From an uncultured Oscillospiraceae bacterium (GTDB lineage Bacteria > Bacillota > Clostridia > Oscillospirales > Oscillospiraceae), in NCBI GenBank assembly GCA_934589145.1, contig CAKTNW010000002.1, positions 83,897-147,896 of the forward strand: 64,000 nt of DNA. Reading direction: 5' to 3'. The notes under the pieces were generated by a model. That model did no database searches. It worked only from the letters and a program-made list of their open reading frames with translations, and was not told the DNA's origin. Each line of letters opens with the position of its first letter. The stretch's first letter is position 1. The position numbers and the translations under genes are program-made. Of this stretch, positions 1-8,516 are shown in pieces.

Positions 1-89
1 TGTGCAAAGTTACCACATAACAATGAAAAAAATCTCACTTTTGTTACATTGACTTTTCATGAACGACATGATAATCTTACATTAATCAC

Positions 90-205
90 AAACGGTTGCT
101 TGATAGAAAGTGGTAGGTTTGATAAAACCTACAATGAAATAAGACGATGCACTAAAAGATAAAATGATGTGTGGAATCAAATGTGTAAATAAATGAAACG
201 TTTGC
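90..205 (+). promoter_or_regulatory. Two candidate LacI-family operators
   Basis: The perfect palindrome AAACGTTT lies at 196-203 and a related AAACGGTT at 90-97. The central CG flanked by AAA/TTT is the usual core of LacI-family sites. A LacI-family regulator closes this gene cluster at 11890, so these are plausible sites for it, but catabolite control (CcpA, also LacI family) would look similar. A separate 8-bp stem hairpin (113-120 with 125-132) lies between them; it has no T-run, so its role is unclear. Confidence 0.4.
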
Positions 206-218
206 AGAGCGGCTTGTA

Positions 219-247
219 TTTGACGGGGTTCATCATACCCGTTAAAA
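219..247 (+). promoter_or_regulatory. Candidate promoter of the Liv-type transporter operon
   Basis: TTGACG (219-224) is followed after 17 bp by TTAAAA (242-247). The -35 is good and the -10 is weak. The spacer holds the interrupted dyad ACGGG...CCCGT. The first gene starts about 28 bp downstream of the -10. Confidence 0.35.
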
Positions 248-274
248 AATAAAAACAAATTACGGAGGATGAAA

Positions 275-1465
275 ATGATGAAAAAAATCTTCGCACTATT
301 GCTTGCGCTGGCTATGGCGTTCAGTTTGGTCGCCTGCAGCGGAAACAACAATGACGCAGACTCAACTGACGGCGCTGATTCTACAGGTGATACCATCAAA
401 CTTGGCTGGTACGGCCCGCTCTCCGGATCTGCTGCATCTGTCGGTACTTCCGGTGAGACTGCTGCCAAGCTGGCTGTTAAGCAGATCAATGAAAATGGCG
501 GTATCCTGGGCAAGCAGATTGAATTGATCGAATACGATGACGAAGGCAACTATGAAACTTCCGTGAAGTGTGCGACCCGCCTGGTGGAACAGGATCATGT
601 CATTGGTATTGTTGGTTCTCATCTGTCCTCTTCCGTTCTGGCTACATCTGATGTTACGGAAGAAGCGAAGGTAGTTCAGTTTGGTACGGGTACTTCCGAG
701 ATTTGGACCAATATTGGCCTGTCTTACACATTCCGTCCTACCGTGTGCTCTGCCCTGTTCAATAATGACTGCTACAAGTCCATGGAAACGCTGGGCGCCA
801 CAAAAATTGCTACCTTGTCCGCTGAGACCGAGTATGCTCAGCTGGCAACTGAGACCGTTGTTGGCCTGATCAAGGATGGCGGCAAGATGGAGGTTGTTGC
901 TCAGGAAGGCTACACTTCCGGTGATACGGATTTCTCCGGCCAGATCACCAAGATGTTGGCAGCCAATCCTGATGGAGTATTGCTCAATGGTGGCGGCGAG
1001 GATCTGGGCAAGATCGTAAAACAGCTGCGTATGCAGGGTTATGAAGGTTATATCTACGGTATCGAGTCTCTGGCTGACCAGCAGACCCTGGAGATCGCCG
1101 GCGACTATGCTGATGGCGTTGTGTTTTCCTGCTGCTATTTCGTGCCTAAGACTGTGGAAGACGCACAGACGGATGCTGAGCGTGCTTTCCTGGAGGCCTA
1201 TCAGGCTGAATACGGCAACCTGCCTGTCTCAGAAGTCGCTTATCGTGCCTATGACGGCATGAACATCCTGTGCCAGGCAATCGAGTTGGCTGGCAGCACC
1301 GATGGCGATATGATCCGCGAAGCCATTTTGGGCAACAAGTTCACTGGCATTGCCGGCGAGTTTGATTTCTCCGACGGTTCCGGCGAGGGTATTGCCAGCG
1401 GAACTACTTACTACATTGACCACGGTAAGATCGTTACGCTGAATAACTATCTGGCGAACAAATAA
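275..1465 (+). CDS. Liv-type ABC transporter substrate-binding lipoprotein
   Basis: Extracytoplasmic solute receptor of the hydrophobic amino acid/amide (HAAT) importer class, 396 aa. The N-terminus MMKKIF is followed by a hydrophobic signal and the lipobox LVAC, so it should be lipid-anchored to the outer membrane face. The mature part has the Peripla_BP_6 pattern (GWYGPLSG near the start, KQINENGGILGKQIELI, then DDEGN). GGAGG at 264-268 is too close to the ATG at 269 and fits the ATG at 275 (or 278). It heads the operon with permeases and ATPases. The class usually binds branched-chain amino acids, but neighbours are sugar-type enzymes, so the ligand could be a sugar acid, polyol or related compound; that part is inference. 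Confidence 0.9.
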   Translation: MMKKIFALLLALAMAFSLVACSGNNNDADSTDGADSTGDTIKLGWYGPLSGSAASVGTSGETAAKLAVKQINENGGILGKQIELIEYDDEGNYETSVKCATRLVEQDHVIGIVGSHLSSSVLATSDVTEEAKVVQFGTGTSEIWTNIGLSYTFRPTVCSALFNNDCYKSMETLGATKIATLSAETEYAQLATETVVGLIKDGGKMEVVAQEGYTSGDTDFSGQITKMLAANPDGVLLNGGGEDLGKIVKQLRMQGYEGYIYGIESLADQQTLEIAGDYADGVVFSCCYFVPKTVEDAQTDAERAFLEAYQAEYGNLPVSEVAYRAYDGMNILCQAIELAGSTDGDMIREAILGNKFTGIAGEFDFSDGSGEGIASGTTYYIDHGKIVTLNNYLANK

Positions 1466-1511
1466 GGAACATTCCACGCACTCTTCCGAGTTTTGATCTG
1501 ACATGACAACT

Positions 1512-1553
1512 GAAGGGGGACGTTACACATCGCTGCGGTAAATGTCCCCCTTC
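1512..1553 (+). terminator. Stem-loop between binding-protein and permease genes
   Basis: GAAGGGGGAC at 1512-1521 pairs with GTCCCCCTTC at 1544-1553, with further imperfect pairing inside. It is followed by a GGCTGTTTTC stretch rather than a long T-run. In ABC operons such a hairpin typically allows partial termination or protects the 5' transcript, giving more binding protein than permease. Confidence 0.55.
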
Positions 1554-1629
1554 GGCTGTTTTCAGGAACTTTTAACCTACCGGCACCAGCAAATTCCGAG
1601 AGTAGATACTGAGAAAAGGAGGACTGTTT

Positions 1630-2502
1630 ATGCTTTTATCACTGACCATCAATGCGTTGGTTATCGGAAGCGTTTATGGTTTGATCGCACTGGGCTATAG
1701 CTTGATTTATTCCGCCTCTGGTCTGATGACCTTCTGTCAGGGGGAACTGCTGATGTTCGGTGCTTTTATCGGCCTGACGTTTTACAGATACCTGCATTGG
1801 CCTTTTGCACTGGCGCTGATCGCCACAATGGTGATCATGTTCCTGATCGGTATGATCATTGAACGCTTTTTGATCCGCCCCATCCTCAGCAAGAATGCAA
1901 AGGACATCTATATCGTTCTGGGCACCATTGCGCTGGGCATTGTGCTGGCCAATACCGCACAGCATATCTGGGGCACCACCGCTGTGCAGTTCCCTGCTAT
2001 TTTCAGCAAGGATGTGATCGTGATCCTCGGTACCCGTGTCCAGCCTGAGGCTTTCGTCTGCATTTTCGTTGCCGTGATCGCCATGCTGGTGATCCACTTC
2101 TTTATGAACAAGTCGACTTTCGGTACCAGCATGCGTGCCGCCGCTATGAATCCGTTGGCTTCCCGCTCTGTGGGTATCAACGTAGATCTGACCACTGGCG
2201 TTACCTGGGGCCTGTCCTGCGCGTTGGCCAGCGTTGCCGGTATTTTGCTGGGGCCGGTTCAGGGTGTCAGCGTCACAATGGGCAGCAGCATCGGCACGAA
2301 GGCTTTCGCTTCCGCCGTGATCGGCGGCTATGGCAATATGTATGGCGCCATTATTGGCGGCATCATAATCGGTTTTACAGAGACGTTCTCTGCCGCCTAT
2401 ATTACTTCTGACTATAAAGACTTTATTACCTTCGGTATATTGGCGCTGTGCATGGTGTTCATGCCCCGCGGTATTCTGAAGGGTGACGTTTATGATCGCT
2501 AA
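1630..2502 (+). CDS. LivH-type ABC transporter permease
   Basis: Integral membrane subunit of a HAAT-type importer, 290 aa, the normal LivH length. It is almost wholly hydrophobic with about eight predicted membrane spans. Family patterns are visible: the N-terminal INALVIGSVYGLIALGYSLI segment, GTSMRAAAMNP in the cytoplasmic coupling region, and the C-terminal GGYGNMYGAIIGGIIIG. An AAAAGGAGG-type ribosome site precedes the ATG. It should pair with the LivM-type permease that starts 27 bp downstream. Substrate unknown. Confidence 0.9.
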   Translation: MLLSLTINALVIGSVYGLIALGYSLIYSASGLMTFCQGELLMFGAFIGLTFYRYLHWPFALALIATMVIMFLIGMIIERFLIRPILSKNAKDIYIVLGTIALGIVLANTAQHIWGTTAVQFPAIFSKDVIVILGTRVQPEAFVCIFVAVIAMLVIHFFMNKSTFGTSMRAAAMNPLASRSVGINVDLTTGVTWGLSCALASVAGILLGPVQGVSVTMGSSIGTKAFASAVIGGYGNMYGAIIGGIIIGFTETFSAAYITSDYKDFITFGILALCMVFMPRGILKGDVYDR

Positions 2503-2529
2503 CACCGGGAAAGGGAGGTATTGTATTTC

Positions 2530-3510
2530 ATGAAAGCTTTGAAAAAAGTGCCCCTTGCCGCATGGGCGTTCCTGGCCGGTGTCGTTTTGCTGCTGGTGAT
2601 CAGGGGCAGCGCTTACTACCAGACGATTTTTGTCCTGTGCGCAATTTATTCCATTGCCGTTTCCGGTCTGGATCTGTTGTTTGGCTATTCCGGACAGATA
2701 TCTCTCGGTAATGCGATGTTCTATGCGACCGGTGCGTATACATCTGCCATCCTCAGCGTGAATTATGGCGTAAATCCTTGGTTGGCCATGCTGGCCGGTA
2801 TCGTGCTGACCGTGATTCTGAGTGTGATTGTGGCGATTCCGGCATCCAAGCTGGTGCACCAGTTCCTGGCATTGCTGACCATTGCTGCTGGTAACATGAT
2901 GTATGTATTCCTGTGCAAGGCAACCAATATTACCAACGCGATGAAGGGCATCCGCAAGATCCCGGATCTGAGTATTTTTGGATATGAGCTACATTCCAAG
3001 TACAGTTTTGCCATTTTCAGTTTCGTTATGCTGGCACTGTTTCTGTTCATCAAACAGCGTATCGTTCATTCCTCTACAGGCCGTGCGTTTATGGCGATTC
3101 GCGAGAATACAGTGGCAGCAGGTGGTATGGGTATCAATGTTCGCCGCTATAAAATCCTTGCCTTTGTGATCAGTGCGGTATTTGCTTCAGTTGCCGGCTC
3201 CATGTATGCGCACTTCATTGGCTTTATCAGCCCCGAGACCTTCAATAGTGCCCAGTCTAATCTTCAAATGACCATGCTGCTGTTCGGCGGTATGGGCAAC
3301 CCGGTAGGCCCGATCTTCGGCGCTTCGGTCATTGCGATTCTGAATGAATCCCTGCAGAGCTTCAGTACATATAAGACCCTGATTTACGGAGTACTGGTGC
3401 TGATCGCAGTGCTGTTCATGCCACGTGGCTGCTTTGGCCTCGGCCAGGATCTGGTAAACAAAATCAGAAAGCGTGGAGGAAAGGTGGGAAAGAAGAATGC
3501 TGAAAATTGA
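2530..3510 (+). CDS. LivM-type ABC transporter permease
   Basis: Second membrane subunit of the Liv-type importer, 326 aa. It has many membrane spans and the LivM hallmarks LLFGYSGQISLGNAMFYATG and, near the C-terminus, GGMGNPVGPIFGA. A TTG at 2521 is in frame, but the GGGAGG at 2513-2518 sits too close to it, so ATG 2530 is preferred. The 3' end overlaps the following ATPase gene by 14 bp, implying translational coupling. Confidence 0.9.
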   Translation: MKALKKVPLAAWAFLAGVVLLLVIRGSAYYQTIFVLCAIYSIAVSGLDLLFGYSGQISLGNAMFYATGAYTSAILSVNYGVNPWLAMLAGIVLTVILSVIVAIPASKLVHQFLALLTIAAGNMMYVFLCKATNITNAMKGIRKIPDLSIFGYELHSKYSFAIFSFVMLALFLFIKQRIVHSSTGRAFMAIRENTVAAGGMGINVRRYKILAFVISAVFASVAGSMYAHFIGFISPETFNSAQSNLQMTMLLFGGMGNPVGPIFGASVIAILNESLQSFSTYKTLIYGVLVLIAVLFMPRGCFGLGQDLVNKIRKRGGKVGKKNAEN

Positions 3511-4261
3511 CCAGGCTACGATTAAGTTCGGCGGATTGACCGCTGTTGACAATGTTAGTTTCGAGATCGAAGACAATGCGATTTTTGGCCTGATCGGCCC
3601 CAACGGCGCCGGAAAGACGACACTTTTTAATATCATCAGCGGTGTATATGCGCCCACCAGCGGCAAGATCTATTTGCAAGATGAGGATATCACCGGCTTG
3701 CAGCCCTATGAGATCTGCTGCAAGGGTATTGCCAGAACCTATCAGAACATTAACCTGTTCCACTCGATGACGGTGATGGAAAATGTAAAGATCGGCTGCC
3801 ATCATACCATTCGTTCCAACCTGGCCGCTAACATCATCCGAACCCCGAATCAGCGGGCTGAGGAGAAGGAAATCCATGAAAAATGTATGGAGCTGCTGGA
3901 GTTCGTGGGCCTAGCCGATAAAGCGGAGTACCAGTCGAAGAATCTCCCCTATGGCGAGCAGCGCAAGCTGGAGATCGCTCGCGCTATGGCGACAAACCCC
4001 AAGCTGCTGTTATTGGATGAGCCTGCTGCCGGTATGAATTCGCGGGAAAAGGTAGATCTGGCAGAACTGATCCGCAAGATCAACGAACGTGGAATGACGA
4101 TTCTGCTGGTGGAGCACGATATGAAGCTGGTCATGAATATCACGCACCAGATCAGTGTTTTGAACTTCGGCAAGAAGATCGCACAGGGGACGCCTAAGGA
4201 TATTCAGGAGAATCCTGATGTGATCGAAGCTTATTTGGGAGGTGGCCTCATTGGCGAATAA
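3497..4261 (+). CDS. LivG-type ABC transporter ATPase
   Basis: ATP-hydrolysing subunit of the Liv-type importer, 254 aa. Walker A is GPNGAGKTT, Walker B is LLLLDEPAAGM, and the H-loop is VEHDMKLV. The signature motif reads LPYGEQRKLE, the LivG variant of LSGGQ. The C-terminal NPDVIEAYLGG is typical of LivG. The chosen ATG (3497) starts MLKIDQATIKFGG, where the family begins; an in-frame ATG at 3473 would add eight residues lying inside the LivM gene. It also overlaps the next gene by 11 bp. Confidence 0.9.
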   Translation: MLKIDQATIKFGGLTAVDNVSFEIEDNAIFGLIGPNGAGKTTLFNIISGVYAPTSGKIYLQDEDITGLQPYEICCKGIARTYQNINLFHSMTVMENVKIGCHHTIRSNLAANIIRTPNQRAEEKEIHEKCMELLEFVGLADKAEYQSKNLPYGEQRKLEIARAMATNPKLLLLDEPAAGMNSREKVDLAELIRKINERGMTILLVEHDMKLVMNITHQISVLNFGKKIAQGTPKDIQENPDVIEAYLGGGLIGE

Positions 4262-4970
4262 GATTCTTGAAGTCAATCATTTTTCCTACTCCTACGGTCA
4301 CATTAAAGCGGTAGATGATATTTCCTTTCATGTGGATGAGGGTGAGATCGTTACCTTGATTGGTGGCAACGGCGCGGGAAAGACCACCACGCTGCGGGCA
4401 ATTTCGGGACTGATCCGCGGTGGGCAGAAGGGCTCTGTCCTGTTTGAGGGAAAAGAAATCCTTGGCTTGAGCGCTCATAAGATTACCGGCATGGGTATTG
4501 CCCAGTGTCTGGAGGGCCGCCAGGTTTTTTCACACCTTACTGTTCGGGAGAATTTGCAGATGGGAGCTTTTCTGCGGAAGGATACGGACAAGATCAAGCA
4601 GGACTATGAGTATGTATATAGCCTGTTTCCTCGGCTGAAGGAGAGAAACTCCCAGCTGGCAGGTACACTATCCGGAGGTGAACAGCAGATGCTGGCCGTT
4701 GGTCGCGGCCTGATGATGAATCCTAAGATCCTGATGATGGATGAGCCGTCCTTGGGCCTGGCCCCTATTGTGGTTAATGAGATATTTGAGATCATCAAAC
4801 AGATCAACGCAGATGGAAAAACCATCCTTTTGGTAGAGCAGAACTCCAATGCAGCCCTGACGGTGGCGCACCGCGGTTATGTAGTAGAGACAGGCCATAT
4901 CGTCATGAGCGATACGGCGGAGAATCTGCGACAGAGTGAAGAAGTTAAGAAAGCGTATCTGGGGCTGTGA
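4251..4970 (+). CDS. LivF-type ABC transporter ATPase
   Basis: Second ATPase of the importer, 239 aa. Walker A is GGNGAGKTT, the signature is LSGGEQQMLA, Walker B is LMMDEPSLGLAP, and the H-loop is VEQNSNAAL; the C-terminus ends in the LivF-like KKAYLGL. The start is probably TTG 4251: GGGAGG at 4237-4242 is 8 bp upstream of it and overlaps the alternative GTG at 4242. With LivG it forms the heterodimeric motor of the transporter, so one receptor, two permeases and two ATPases are all present. Confidence 0.9.
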   Translation: MANKILEVNHFSYSYGHIKAVDDISFHVDEGEIVTLIGGNGAGKTTTLRAISGLIRGGQKGSVLFEGKEILGLSAHKITGMGIAQCLEGRQVFSHLTVRENLQMGAFLRKDTDKIKQDYEYVYSLFPRLKERNSQLAGTLSGGEQQMLAVGRGLMMNPKILMMDEPSLGLAPIVVNEIFEIIKQINADGKTILLVEQNSNAALTVAHRGYVVETGHIVMSDTAENLRQSEEVKKAYLGL

Positions 4971-5037
4971 CTACAGGGCGATGCAGCACTTTTTCTGCAT
5001 AACAGAGTAAGAATTTCGCGGAGGCTTTGAAAGATAT

Positions 5038-5865
5038 ATGCGTAACTGGAAATATGGCATTTCATTTGCGGAGGTCTCGCCCATGACGGCACCTCTGCCG
5101 CTGGCAGGCAACCTGTATGAGAATATGGAGAAGGCTGCGGCTTACGGATATGACGCGGTAGAGTTTCACACATTACCGTCGTTTCACTTTGAATGGGAGC
5201 GCATTAAGCACATGCGCCAGCAGAAAAAGGGAGATATCTGTATGCTGGTTACCGGACGCCTCTATACACAGCTGCATTACTGTTTGATCAGCGACGATCC
5301 GGAGAACGTCAAAGGCGCTATTTCGGGCTTGAAGGCGTATATTGATCAGGCGCAGAAGCTGGGTGTGGATATCGTGTTGGGCTGGGTCAAGGGCTCTGTT
5401 CCTCAAGGTGGAGACCGTGATATCTATATGGCGCGTTTGGCCGACGGTTTGTCTCAGCTCAATGACTATGCGCGTTCACGGAACGTGCGGATCATGATCG
5501 AAGTCATCAATCACTATGAGACAAACATCTTTAATACAGCACAGGAGACCCTGGACTTTATCAGCACCCGCGCACTGGATCAGTGCTATGTCCATCTTGA
5601 TACCTACCATATGGGACTGGAAGAGATGGATCCCTATGAAGCGATCCACCTGTGTGGAAAGAAACTGGGTTATTTTCATGTGGCAGACAATTCCAGGCGT
5701 TATCCCGGCAGCGGCCAGTTTGATTTTAGCAGACTTATGCAGGCCCTTGCCGATGTAGGGTATGACGGGTATGTAACGGTGGAATGTCTTCCGGAACCGG
5801 ATCGTGATACGGCGGCAAAAAAGGCAATCAACTATCTGAACGCTTGCGAGCCGAAATCATGCTGA
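5038..5865 (+). CDS. Sugar phosphate isomerase/epimerase-like TIM-barrel protein
   Basis: 275 aa, xylose isomerase-like TIM barrel (AP_endonuc_2 superfamily), the usual length. Candidate metal ligands follow the family order: Glu in MIEVINHYE, Asp/His in HLDTYHMG, His in GYFHVADNSR, and Glu in VTVECLPEP. Family members interconvert ketoses and aldoses, epimerise keto sugars or isomerise hydroxypyruvate; the exact reaction cannot be read from sequence. It lies 67 bp after the transporter and before an epimerase and split transketolase, so a role in converting the imported sugar is likely. GGAGG (5020-5024) is rather far from the ATG, with a weaker GAAAG nearer. Confidence 0.8.
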   Translation: MRNWKYGISFAEVSPMTAPLPLAGNLYENMEKAAAYGYDAVEFHTLPSFHFEWERIKHMRQQKKGDICMLVTGRLYTQLHYCLISDDPENVKGAISGLKAYIDQAQKLGVDIVLGWVKGSVPQGGDRDIYMARLADGLSQLNDYARSRNVRIMIEVINHYETNIFNTAQETLDFISTRALDQCYVHLDTYHMGLEEMDPYEAIHLCGKKLGYFHVADNSRRYPGSGQFDFSRLMQALADVGYDGYVTVECLPEPDRDTAAKKAINYLNACEPKSC

Positions 5866-5891
5866 CCATTTGACTGCAAGGAGGAAACGCT

Positions 5892-6137
5892 GTGGAAAAA
5901 CGCAAGATGCTGACCTTTGAATTGGAAAGCCGATTGATGATCGAGCTATTTGCCAGCGTTGCACTGCTGGGTATCGCCCTGTACCTGGCGTTTGGGATTT
6001 TTAATGGAAGTCAGAGCGAGACTGGTATCTATGGCTTGGCTTTTTTTGCGCTGCTATTTGCCGTGGGCGGCGGGGTTGGCCTTGTCCGTACCGTTTTGCG
6101 GTATCGCAAGGCAAAGAAAAACCGCAAATTGCGTTGA
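5892..6137 (+). CDS. Small two-span membrane protein of unknown function
   Basis: 81 aa, GTG start preceded at 7 bp by GGAGG (5880-5884). Two hydrophobic segments (about residues 17-36 and 43-64) are separated by a short polar loop, and the C-terminus is very basic (RYRKAKKNRK). No family recognised. It lies inside the catabolic cluster between the isomerase and epimerase genes; it may be an accessory of the transporter, but nothing in the sequence proves this. Confidence 0.65.
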   Translation: MEKRKMLTFELESRLMIELFASVALLGIALYLAFGIFNGSQSETGIYGLAFFALLFAVGGGVGLVRTVLRYRKAKKNRKLR

Positions 6138-6174
6138 GCTTACTCAATGGAGAACTGTGCATGAAAGGACTGAT

Positions 6175-7671
6175 GTGACATTGGATAAGCAGAGAGTATT
6201 GGCAGAATGCATCGAGGCGGAGTATCTGCCGACTGAGACTTCCTGGCGCGAAAGTAAGAACAACGCGTTTTTACTGGCACGACACCGAGGCTTACCCGTG
6301 ATGCTGATATTTGGTGAAAGACCCCCATGGTTTGAGGGGGATACCATTTCGGTAGGGGAGGTATATGCCCTGAAATGTCCTCTGACCTCCGGAAATCTCC
6401 TGGCATTGCAGCAAAAGTTCCCAGAGCTGAAGCCGGTGAGCCTGGAGGGCCACGACGTGACCATTGGTCTGGGTGACCGGCTGGGACTGGTATCCGGCGC
6501 GCACATCGCCGCGCTGGCGGGCACCGGGGCCTTCCCCGTGCTGGCGCAGCAGTCCAAGCGGGAGCTGAACCTGACGGGCCGCAGCTATCGCCAGATGCTG
6601 GACGACGTGGCATGGCAGGTGTTTGAGGCGGGCTATCACGGCGGCTATGCCGCCGACGGCGACCACCTGAAAACGCTGGAGGAGGTGCGCGCCGCCATTG
6701 CCGACGGCGCCACCATGATCACGCTGGACTGCTCGGAGCACATCGATCCTGACGCCTACCGGCTGGACACCGATGCGGCGCTGGCGCAGTGCCGGGAAAA
6801 GTTCACCCAAGCGCAATTAGATGGCTGGACGCAGACCTACTGCGGCAAGACCTTCCCCCTGCCGGAGGGCCGGCAGGTGATCTTTGACGAGACGTTCTTC
6901 CCCCAGATGCTGCTGACCTACGGCGCGGCGCTGGACTTTATGGAGACGGTGTATCAGGCCGCCATCGCGGCCGCCCCCCATGCCGTATCCTTCGAGATCT
7001 CCATCGACGAGACGGAGGTGCCCACCACGCCGGAGGCCCACTACTTCATCGCCCACCAGTTGGCAGCCCGAGGGATCCGGGCCGGAAGCGTGGCGCCCCG
7101 GTTCTGCGGCGAGTTCCAGAAGGGCGTGGATTATCGGGGCGACATCCGGCAGTTCCAGATGGAATTTGCCGTACACGCCGCCATCGCCGAGGCCTTCGGC
7201 TATCGGGTCAGCGTCCACTCCGGCAGCGATAAATTCAGCATCTTCCCCTATGTGGGCAAGCTCAGCGGCGGCCGGTTCCATCTCAAGACCTCCGGCACCA
7301 GTTGGGTGGAGGCCGTGCGGGTCATCGCCATGTGCGACCCAGCCCTGTTCCGCCGCATGGCGGCCTTCAGCCGCCTGCACTTTGAGGAGGCGCGGGCCTA
7401 TTACCACGTCTCCGCCTCCCTTGACCGGGTGCCGGATATGGACAGCATCCCCGACGGTGAGCTGCCCGCCCTGCTGGACATGGTGGACACCCGTCAGGTG
7501 ATGCACATCACCTACGGCTTCCTGCTGCAGGCCAAGGATGAACAGGGCAAGCCCCTGTTCCGGGACGATATCTACCGGACGCTGCAGGCAAACAAGACGC
7601 TGCTGGATACGGTGATCTGCCGTCACATCCGGCGGCACCTGACGCTGCTGGGCGCGGCGGACAGCCAATAA
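6175..7671 (+). CDS. Tagaturonate epimerase (UxaE)-like protein
   Basis: About 498 aa, close to the length of UxaE-type enzymes, which epimerise tagaturonate/fructuronate-like keto acids. Recognisable segments include GLGDRLGLVSGAHI, YHGGYAADGDHLKT, FEISIDETE and HSGSDKFSIFPYVG, which probably carry metal and substrate ligands. The start is GTG 6175 (AAAGGA 5 bp upstream) or TTG 6181. Codon style changes inside the gene: the first 80 or so codons resemble the AT-richer upstream genes, while everything after about 6430 is strongly GC-rich. With the transketolase next door, an epimerase acting on a ketose or keto acid before cleavage is the simplest reading. Confidence 0.7.
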   Translation: MTLDKQRVLAECIEAEYLPTETSWRESKNNAFLLARHRGLPVMLIFGERPPWFEGDTISVGEVYALKCPLTSGNLLALQQKFPELKPVSLEGHDVTIGLGDRLGLVSGAHIAALAGTGAFPVLAQQSKRELNLTGRSYRQMLDDVAWQVFEAGYHGGYAADGDHLKTLEEVRAAIADGATMITLDCSEHIDPDAYRLDTDAALAQCREKFTQAQLDGWTQTYCGKTFPLPEGRQVIFDETFFPQMLLTYGAALDFMETVYQAAIAAAPHAVSFEISIDETEVPTTPEAHYFIAHQLAARGIRAGSVAPRFCGEFQKGVDYRGDIRQFQMEFAVHAAIAEAFGYRVSVHSGSDKFSIFPYVGKLSGGRFHLKTSGTSWVEAVRVIAMCDPALFRRMAAFSRLHFEEARAYYHVSASLDRVPDMDSIPDGELPALLDMVDTRQVMHITYGFLLQAKDEQGKPLFRDDIYRTLQANKTLLDTVICRHIRRHLTLLGAADSQ

Positions 7672-7685
7672 CGAAAGGACACGCT

Positions 7686-8516
7686 ATGGATAAGAAAAAA
7701 ATCGAAACATTGGCGGCTCAGATCCGTCTGGAGACGCTGAAGGTCATCCATTCCCGCGGCTTCGGCCATGTGGGCGGCTCCATGGATCTAGCCGACCTGA
7801 TGGCCGTGCTGTACGGCGAGGTCATGCATTTTGACCCCAAGAACCCCCGGGATCCCGACCGTGACTGGCTGGTGCTTTCCAAGGGTCACGCGGGCCCGGT
7901 GGCCTACGCCACCTTCGGTCTCATGGGCTTCTATCCCATGGAGGAGGCCTATACCCTCAACCAGCCCCATACCAAGTTCCCCAGCCACACCGACCGGAAG
8001 CTGACCCCCGGCGTGGATCTGACCACCGGCTCTCTGGGCCAAGGGGCTTCCACCGCCACAGGCGCGGCCCTGGGCAACAAGATTGACGGCCGCACCAACC
8101 ATGTATTCTGTGTGGTGGGCGACGGCGAGGCCGACGAGGGCCAGGTGTGGGAGGCGTTCCACTTTGCCTACGCCCACAAGCTGGACAACCTGATCTACAT
8201 CATCGACAACAACGGCTATCAACTGGACGGCAAGACCGCCGACATCCTCGACCACGGCGACATCGCCAAAAAGGCGGCGGGCTTCGGCCTGTACACCCAG
8301 GAGATCGACGGCCACGACGTGGAGGCCATCTATCAGGCCATCCAGAACGCCTATGACAAGAAGGGCGTGCCCTCCTGCATCGTGCTGGACACCATCAAGG
8401 GCAAGGGCGCGACCTTTGCCGAGCCCAAGCGGGAGCACTCCTCCCAGCCCAGCGAGGAGGCATGGCAGGAGGCCATCGCCGCCGCCGAGAAAGCATTGCA
8501 GGAGGTGCGGAAATGA
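7686..8516 (+). CDS. Transketolase, N-terminal (TPP-binding) subunit
   Basis: 276 aa, the size of split transketolase A subunits. It carries SKGHAGPVAYA, the GSLGQG turn, and the thiamine diphosphate motif starting GDGEADEGQ and closing with IIDNN. It moves a two-carbon ketol unit between a ketose and an aldose. ATGA overlap with the C-terminal half at 8513 indicates co-translation of the two subunits. A stand-alone catabolic transketolase pair beside an epimerase and alcohol dehydrogenases resembles the split transketolases of the sulfoquinovose transketolase pathway in clostridia, but no sulfonate-specific gene is visible here. Confidence 0.92.
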   Translation: MDKKKIETLAAQIRLETLKVIHSRGFGHVGGSMDLADLMAVLYGEVMHFDPKNPRDPDRDWLVLSKGHAGPVAYATFGLMGFYPMEEAYTLNQPHTKFPSHTDRKLTPGVDLTTGSLGQGASTATGAALGNKIDGRTNHVFCVVGDGEADEGQVWEAFHFAYAHKLDNLIYIIDNNGYQLDGKTADILDHGDIAKKAAGFGLYTQEIDGHDVEAIYQAIQNAYDKKGVPSCIVLDTIKGKGATFAEPKREHSSQPSEEAWQEAIAAAEKALQEVRK

